Shown here piece after piece: positions 59,622-64,000 of a stretch of 64,000 nucleotides of DNA. The notes under the pieces were generated by a model. The model did no database searches and was not told the DNA's origin. It saw nothing but the letters and a program-made list of their open reading frames with translations. The translations under genes were made by a program, and so were the position numbers. This stretch comes from Nocardioides sp. QY071 (GTDB lineage: Bacteria; Actinomycetota; Actinomycetes; Propionibacteriales; Nocardioidaceae). Each line of letters begins with the position of its first letter. The stretch's first letter is position 1. The stretch is from assembly GCF_029961765.1 (NCBI RefSeq), contig NZ_CP124681.1:1302001-1366000 (forward strand). The letters run 5' to 3'.

Positions 59622-61010
59622 GTGAAGAGCGCCGTCGAGACCTTGAGCCCGACCCGGGCCAAGCTGACCGTCGAGGTGCCCTTCGAGGAGCTCAAGCCGA
59701 GCCTCGACGCGGCGTACCAGAAGATCGCGAAGCAGATCAACGTCCCCGGCTTCCGCCGTGGCAAGGTCCCGCCGCAGGTCATCGACCGCCAGGTCGGCCG
59801 CGGCGTGGTCCTCGACGAGGCCGTCAACGACGTGCTGCCGAAGGCGTACGTCGAGGCGCTCCAGGAGAACAACCTCACGCCGCTCGCGCAGCCCGACATC
59901 GAGGTCACCAAGTTCGAGGACAACGACGGCCTCGAGTTCACCGCCGAGGTCGACGTGAAGCCCGAGTTCGAGCTCCCGGCGTACGACGGCATCGAGGCCT
60001 CCGTCGAGGACCTCGAGGTCTCCGACGAGGACGTCGCCGAGCAGGTCGAGGCCCTGCGTGAGCGCTTCGGCACCCTGATCGACGTCGAGCGCGCGGCGCA
60101 GGACGGCGACTTCGTGGTCATCGACCTGGTCGCCACCAACGACGGCGAGGTCGTCGAGGGCGCCGAGATCTCCGGCTTCTCCTACAAGGTCGGCAACGGC
60201 GGCATGATCGACGGGCTCGACGAGGCCCTGACCGGCATGGGCGTCGACGAGGAGAAGACCTTCACCACCCAGCTGGTGTCCGGCGACCTGGTGGGCCAGG
60301 ACGTCGAGGTGGCCGTCAAGGTCACCCAGGTCCAGGAGCAGGAGCTCCCCGAGCTCGACGACGAGTTCGCCCAGGAGGCCTCGGAGTTCGACACCCTCGA
60401 CGAGCTGCGTGCCGACGTCCGCGAGCGGCTGACCCGCGGCAAGCGCCTCGAGCAGGCCGCCGCCGCCCGCGACGCCGTCCTCGAGGCGCTGCTGGAGAAG
60501 GTCGAGATCCCGCTGCCCGACAGCATGGTCACCGAGGAGCTCAACGCGCGCCGCGGCAACCTGGAGCAGCAGCTCGCCATGGCCGGGATGACGCTCGAGA
60601 AGTACCTCGAGGACGAGAAGCAGACCCAGGAGGAGTTCGAGGCCGACCTCGAGCGCCGGGTCCGTGACGCCGTCGCCGCCCAGTTCCTCCTCGACGACAT
60701 CGCCGACAAGGAGGAGATGGGCGTCGACCAGGGCGAGCTGACCCAGCACATGATCCGCCGCGCCCAGCAGTCCGGCCAGGACCCGCAGGAGTTCGTGAAC
60801 CACATGTTCGAGCACAACCACGTGCCCGAGCTGGTCCAGGAGATCCGCCGCGGCAAGGCGCTACAGCTGCTCGTCGAGGGCGCGACCGTCAAGGACGCCG
60901 CCGGCAACGTCGTCGAGCTCAAGGACCTGCAGGCCGACAGCACCATCGGCGAGCCCGCCGAGGAGACCGCCGAGGCCGCCGAGGAGACCGAGGCCCCGGC
61001 CGAGGCCTGA
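59622..61010 (+). CDS. tig: Trigger factor (ribosome-associated chaperone)
   Basis: The GTG at 59622 follows AGGAG and gives 462 aa. The N-terminal ribosome-binding domain has VPGFRRGKVPPQVI (the FRxGxxP signature). The FKBP-type isomerase domain spans about 160-245 (GDFVVIDLVATNDG, MIDGLDEALTGMGV), and a helical C-terminal chaperone domain follows. It ends in a Glu/Ala-rich acidic tail typical of actinobacterial trigger factors. It stands 66 nt after tRNA-Pro and is followed by a strong hairpin. Confidence 0.97.
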   Translation: MKSAVETLSPTRAKLTVEVPFEELKPSLDAAYQKIAKQINVPGFRRGKVPPQVIDRQVGRGVVLDEAVNDVLPKAYVEALQENNLTPLAQPDIEVTKFEDNDGLEFTAEVDVKPEFELPAYDGIEASVEDLEVSDEDVAEQVEALRERFGTLIDVERAAQDGDFVVIDLVATNDGEVVEGAEISGFSYKVGNGGMIDGLDEALTGMGVDEEKTFTTQLVSGDLVGQDVEVAVKVTQVQEQELPELDDEFAQEASEFDTLDELRADVRERLTRGKRLEQAAAARDAVLEALLEKVEIPLPDSMVTEELNARRGNLEQQLAMAGMTLEKYLEDEKQTQEEFEADLERRVRDAVAAQFLLDDIADKEEMGVDQGELTQHMIRRAQQSGQDPQEFVNHMFEHNHVPELVQEIRRGKALQLLVEGATVKDAAGNVVELKDLQADSTIGEPAEETAEAAEETEAPAEA

Positions 61011-61027
61011 TCCGCACGCTCCACCGT

Positions 61028-61084
61028 CGCACCCGGCATCCGGGTCGCCCTCCTCGCGGAGATGCGACCGGATGGCCGGGTGCG
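61028..61084. terminator. Long inverted repeat between tig and the methyltransferase gene
   Basis: Two 21-nt segments, 61028-61048 (CGCACCCGGC at its start) and 61064-61084 (GCCGGGTGCG at its end), are complementary except for two one-base bulges. They lie between convergent genes and probably end both transcripts. Confidence 0.75.
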
Positions 61085-61096
61085 GTGCATTTCGGC

Positions 61097-61852
61097 TCAG
61101 CGCCGGGCCTCGACGAGGTGCCGGGTGGAGTGGGCGACGAAGGGCCCGCCCGTGCGCAGCCGGGCGTCGAGGGCGCGCAACCGGTCGTCGTACCGCTCCA
61201 CGGTGAAGTCCGGAACCCACCACACGCACTTGCGCAGCAGCCACACGACCGCCCCGATGTCGTCCAGCTCGATGCGGCAGCGCGCCGTGCGCAGGTCGAG
61301 CACGGTCAGCCCCGCTGCCTCGGCCGCGGCCCGCTCGGTCCGGGGATCCCGCGCTCGCCGCTCCTCGGGAAGCGGGCCGAGGAACCACTCGATCAGCTCG
61401 AACGCCGACGCCGGGCCGACGTGCTGGGCCAGGTAGTGCCCGCCCGGGCGCAGCACGCGGGCGATCTCGGGCCAGTCGGGGGCGACCGGGTGCCGGGCGG
61501 TGACCAGGTCGAAGGTGGCGTCCGGGAAGGGGAGCGGTACGCCGGGGTCGACCTCGACGACCTCCACGCCGCGCGGGCCCAGCAGTTCGCGGGCGCGTGC
61601 TGCGTTGGGGGCCCAACCCTCCGTCACCACCATCCTCCGGGGGAGTGCCGGCGCCTCCGCGACGACCTCGCCGCCGCCGGTGTCGAGGTCGAGGGCGGCT
61701 CCGCTCCCGACGCCCGAGAGGCGCCCTGCCAGCAGCCGTGCGTACCCCCACGACGGCCGCTCCTCGCGCGCGCGGCCCTCGAGCCAGCCGAAGCCCCAGC
61801 CACTCACGTCGGCCTGCCGCGCCTCGGTCACCAGCTCCTCGAACGTCCGCAC
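61097..61852 (-). CDS. Class I SAM-dependent methyltransferase
   Basis: The 251-aa protein (GTG start) has a SAM-binding core: AALDLDTGGGEVVAE (motif I), VEVVEVDPGVPLPFPDATFDLVTARH (motif II/III) and EIARVLRPGGHYLAQHVG, typical of methyltransferase_11 proteins. The C-terminal part (FTVERYDDRLRALDARL) may be the substrate cap. The substrate is unknown. It is convergent with tig across a terminator and divergent from the esterase gene. Confidence 0.88.
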   Translation of the reverse strand: MRTFEELVTEARQADVSGWGFGWLEGRAREERPSWGYARLLAGRLSGVGSGAALDLDTGGGEVVAEAPALPRRMVVTEGWAPNAARARELLGPRGVEVVEVDPGVPLPFPDATFDLVTARHPVAPDWPEIARVLRPGGHYLAQHVGPASAFELIEWFLGPLPEERRARDPRTERAAAEAAGLTVLDLRTARCRIELDDIGAVVWLLRKCVWWVPDFTVERYDDRLRALDARLRTGGPFVAHSTRHLVEARR

Positions 61853-61904
61853 CCGGCCATGGTGGCACCCGGAAGTTGAGTGTACGGATGTGCACTCATT
61901 CGGC

Positions 61905-61910
61905 TAGGCT
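61905..61910 (+). promoter_or_regulatory. Leaderless-type -10 hexamer (TAGGCT) before the esterase gene
   Basis: TAGGCT ends 7 nt before the ATG at 61918. A weak dyad TGAGTG...CACTCA lies upstream and may bind a regulator. Confidence 0.4.
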
Positions 61911-61917
61911 GCGCGCC

Positions 61918-63087
61918 ATGACCACTGCCCCGACCGTCGTCGACGCCCTGGCCCTGGCCACCGCGGTCGTCGACGACCTGGTCGTGACGACCGCCCGCGA
62001 CACCCACCAGGCGATCGCCCGCCGCGCCCACGGCCTGGTCCGGCGCGGCGTCGGCCCGGCCGCCGTACCGGCCGAGGCACTGCACCGCGGCATCGCCGCG
62101 ACCGTCTACGGCGCCGTCGGGCTCTCCTTCCGCGGGGCCAGCCTCGGGCTCGCCCGGCTGGGTGCCGCCGGCGTCGGCCCGGCGCTGGAGGACGGGCCGC
62201 GCGGCCGGTTCGTCAACGCCGCGGTCAACGGGCTGATCGGCGACGAGATCCGCCGCGACCGGCCGCGCCTGGCGATCGAGATGGGCGTGCGGAGCGCCGG
62301 GCGCGACGTACCGCTCACGCCGGCGGACCTCGCGCGCGCCTTCCCGGGGGCCACGGGCCGGATCGTCGTCTTCCTGCACGGCCTGTGCGAGAACGAGGAC
62401 TACTGGAGGCGGCATCGTGACCGCCTCGGCTCGACGTACGGCGAGTCACTGGCCGCCCGTGGCTGGACCCCGGTCTACCTGCGCGCCAACACCGGCCTCC
62501 CGCTGCGCGAGAACGGCGTCGTGCTCGCCTCGCTGATGCAGCACCTGGTCGACGCCTGGCCCACGGAGGTCACCCGGATCGCGCTCGTCGGGCACTCCCT
62601 CGGCGGCCTCATCCTGCGGGCCTCGTCCGCGGTCGTCGCCGAAGGGCAGGGCCCGGCGGCCTGGACCCGGCTGGTCAGCGACGTCGTCACACTCGGTACG
62701 CCGCACCTCGGCTCCTGGTTCGCCGTCGGCGCCGACCACGCGAGCCGCACCCTCGCCCGCGCCCCCGAGGTCGCCGCCTTCGGCCGGATCATCGACCGCC
62801 AGGCGCCGGGCATCCACGACCTGATCGAGGGCCTCGCCCACGACGTACCTCCGCTGCCGCACGCCCGCTACCGCCTCGTGTCGGCCACGCTGACCCGCTC
62901 CGCGCGCCACCCGGTGGCGCAGGCCATCGGCGACCTGCTGGTCACCCCGCGCTCCGCCGTCGGTCGCGACCGGCGCGGCACCGAGCTGTTCCCCGACGCC
63001 GAGGTGCTCCACCTCGGCCGCACCGACCACTTCGGGCTGCTCAACCACCCCGACGTGCACACCGCGCTGGTGCGCTGGCTCGCGTGA
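61918..63087 (+). CDS. Alpha/beta-hydrolase esterase (PGAP1/lipase-like)
   Basis: The ATG at 61918 gives 389 aa. An N-terminal helical region of about 140 aa precedes the hydrolase domain, which has the oxyanion segment VVFLHGLCENEDYWRRH, the nucleophile elbow LVGHSLGGLI, VTLGTPHLGSWFAVGADH (a lipase-type motif) and the catalytic His in LGRTDHFGLLNHPDV. It resembles PGAP1-like and triacylglycerol-lipase proteins. No signal peptide is evident. The upstream open frame is antisense of the methyltransferase. Confidence 0.9.
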   Translation: MTTAPTVVDALALATAVVDDLVVTTARDTHQAIARRAHGLVRRGVGPAAVPAEALHRGIAATVYGAVGLSFRGASLGLARLGAAGVGPALEDGPRGRFVNAAVNGLIGDEIRRDRPRLAIEMGVRSAGRDVPLTPADLARAFPGATGRIVVFLHGLCENEDYWRRHRDRLGSTYGESLAARGWTPVYLRANTGLPLRENGVVLASLMQHLVDAWPTEVTRIALVGHSLGGLILRASSAVVAEGQGPAAWTRLVSDVVTLGTPHLGSWFAVGADHASRTLARAPEVAAFGRIIDRQAPGIHDLIEGLAHDVPPLPHARYRLVSATLTRSARHPVAQAIGDLLVTPRSAVGRDRRGTELFPDAEVLHLGRTDHFGLLNHPDVHTALVRWLA

Positions 63088-63143
63088 CATCTCCTCCCGT
63101 GGGAGGTGGTGGTACGCCGACCGGCGCCGTCATGATGAGCGCC

Positions 63144-63620
63144 ATGACGACGAACGCCGCGCGCGAGCTGCGCGCCGAGGCCGTGATCGAGGCGCCCGCG
63201 GCGCACGTGTGGGCGCTGCTGACCGACTTCGGCCAGCTCGCCGAGTGGAGTCCCGAGACGGTCCGGATGGTGCCGCTCAAGCGCGGCGGCCTGCGCGTGG
63301 GCCAGTGGTACCTCGGCATCAACCGGCGCAAGGCCGTCGTGTGGCCGACCCGCTCGGTCGTCGCCGACGTGGCGCCCGGTCAGCGGCTGGTGTGGGACAC
63401 GCCGTCCAGCGGCGCCCGCTGGATCTGGGAGCTCGAAGCGGACCCCGCCGACCCGGGCCGCACCCGCGTCGTGCACCGGCGCCCCGTCCCCGGCTCGCTG
63501 AGCATCGGCAGCCGGATCGTGGCCCCGCTGCTGCTCGGCGGCAACGACTCGCACGCCGACGAGCTCGAGGCCGGCATGGCCACCACGCTCGCGGGCCTCA
63601 AGGCCGCGGCCGAGCGCTGA
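63144..63620 (+). CDS. SRPBCC-family protein
   Basis: CATGAT ends 7 nt before the ATG at 63144, which gives 158 aa. ATGs at 63132 and 63135 are alternatives. The START-like fold is seen in AEAVIEAPAAHVWALLTDFGQLAEWSPETVRM at the N-terminus, QRLVWDTPSSGARWIWELE in the middle and a closing helix (DELEAGMATTLAGLKAAAE). Such proteins bind small hydrophobic ligands. Its neighbours give no clue to the ligand. In contrast to the SRPBCC gene at 26.4 kb it ends normally. Confidence 0.88.
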   Translation: MTTNAARELRAEAVIEAPAAHVWALLTDFGQLAEWSPETVRMVPLKRGGLRVGQWYLGINRRKAVVWPTRSVVADVAPGQRLVWDTPSSGARWIWELEADPADPGRTRVVHRRPVPGSLSIGSRIVAPLLLGGNDSHADELEAGMATTLAGLKAAAER

Positions 63621-63623
63621 GCC

Positions 63624-64000
63624 CTACGCCGGGAAGCCGGTGAAGCCCACGATCGTCGAGGCCCCGACGAGCCACACGGCGCTGGGGGAGACGTAGGGGC
63701 CGCCGGGCGAGACCCCGTCGTCGTACCCCTCCTTGCCGATCGCGCTGACGTCCTTCTCCCACGCCACCTCTCCGGAGGTGCGGTCCAGGGCCTGCACGAC
63801 CCACGAGGTCGCGTAGTCGCTCGCGACCTGGACGAAGGCGTCGGGGGTCTCGGTCGGGGCGACGTCGGTGCCCGGGCCGGACCACAGCGTCTTGCCGGAC
63901 TCGGCGTCGAGGTAGGTCGTCTGCATCTTCCCGGCCTTCGCGTCGAAGCCGGTCACCGCGACCTGCTTCCGGTCGGCGGTCCAGCGCCAGCCGGCCAGGT
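63624..64000 (-). CDS. PQQ-propeller-like protein, C-terminal part (5' end outside window)
   Basis: The minus strand is open from the window edge to a TAG at 63624, about 125 codons. The visible part has repeat-like blades: KMQTTYLDAESGKTLWSGPG and WVVQALDRTSGEVAWEKDV, the A-x-D-x-xTGxxxW pattern of PQQ/BamB-type propellers. The frame continues upstream of the GTG at 63956 (LAGWRWTADRKQVA), so that codon is internal. The whole protein is probably a secreted or surface propeller, but its start cannot be seen. Confidence 0.75.
   Translation of the reverse strand, partial: LAGWRWTADRKQVAVTGFDAKAGKMQTTYLDAESGKTLWSGPGTDVAPTETPDAFVQVASDYATSWVVQALDRTSGEVAWEKDVSAIGKEGYDDGVSPGGPYVSPSAVWLVGASTIVGFTGFPA

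Noticed and set aside
63088..63131. CCTCCC-GT-GGGAGG after the esterase gene as a terminator
   Set aside because: The 2-nt loop is too small for a stable hairpin as drawn and there is no T-run. The next gene starts only 56 nt downstream with its own -10 element.

Overview
The window comes from a very GC-rich actinobacterium, most likely Nocardioides or another member of the Nocardioidaceae. The evidence is third-position GC close to saturation, three DUF222/13E12-family HNH genes, IdeR/DtxR-like iron boxes, HtaA-type haem surface proteins, frequent GTG starts and many leaderless-type promoters. No species can be named from sequence alone. Both edges cut through genes: a DUF222 HNH protein on the left and a PQQ-propeller-like protein on the right.

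Layout. 1-5 kb: a partial HNH gene, a small cupin, then MobA-like nucleotidyltransferase, MoxR ATPase, CoxE-like VWA protein and XdhC, which together resemble the maturation set of a molybdenum hydroxylase whose structural genes are not here. 5-8.2 kb: a secreted protein behind a perfect hairpin and an ABC exporter with two membrane subunits. 8.2-13.7 kb: a GAF regulator, CaiB CoA-transferase, MaoC, adenosine deaminase, a cysteine-peptidase-like protein and a uridine-kinase-like P-loop protein. 13.7-25.9 kb: a dipeptidase, an HNH gene, a split ALDH16-like aldehyde dehydrogenase pair with deoC, a PH-domain protein, an FKBP lipoprotein, a phosphosugar mutase, a YdeP/FdhF oxidoreductase, and a MerR-controlled aldo/keto reductase. 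With the purine nucleoside phosphorylase at 46 kb and rpiB at 57 kb, this gives a nucleoside and pentose salvage theme.

26-32 kb: SRPBCC, VanZ, two SDRs divergent from a flavin monooxygenase-TetR-hydrolase operon. 31.9-39.4 kb: a haem-iron acquisition locus made of haem oxygenase divergent from hmuTUV and three surface proteins, with iron boxes on one side and tandem GACA-N3-TGTC dyads on the other. 39.4-50.2 kb: a LexA-box HNH gene, TetR and WYL regulators, an ABC-2 exporter, Uma2, DUF2332, PNP, a secreted propeller, a lipoprotein and two tiny unlisted ORFs. 50.2-64 kb: a subtilisin-like protease, lpdA, a polar amino-acid ABC system, a quinone-reductase-like flavoprotein, RpiB, an Fpg/Nei glycosylase, a SpoIIE-type phosphatase, tRNA-Gly(TCC), tRNA-Pro(TGG), trigger factor, a methyltransferase, an esterase and SRPBCC.

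Three features stand out. First, an interspersed palindromic repeat of about 40-55 bp occurs at three loci. Its central hairpin is kept by compensatory base changes, and one copy is inserted in frame inside an HNH gene. Second, more than twenty genes have a -10-like hexamer (TAGGNT or related) ending 6-8 nt before the start codon, implying widespread leaderless transcription and including one bidirectional promoter with overlapping -10 elements. Third, several perfect hairpins or dyads sit at start codons or promoters, notably an intercistronic hairpin holding one gene's stop in one arm and the next gene's start in the other.
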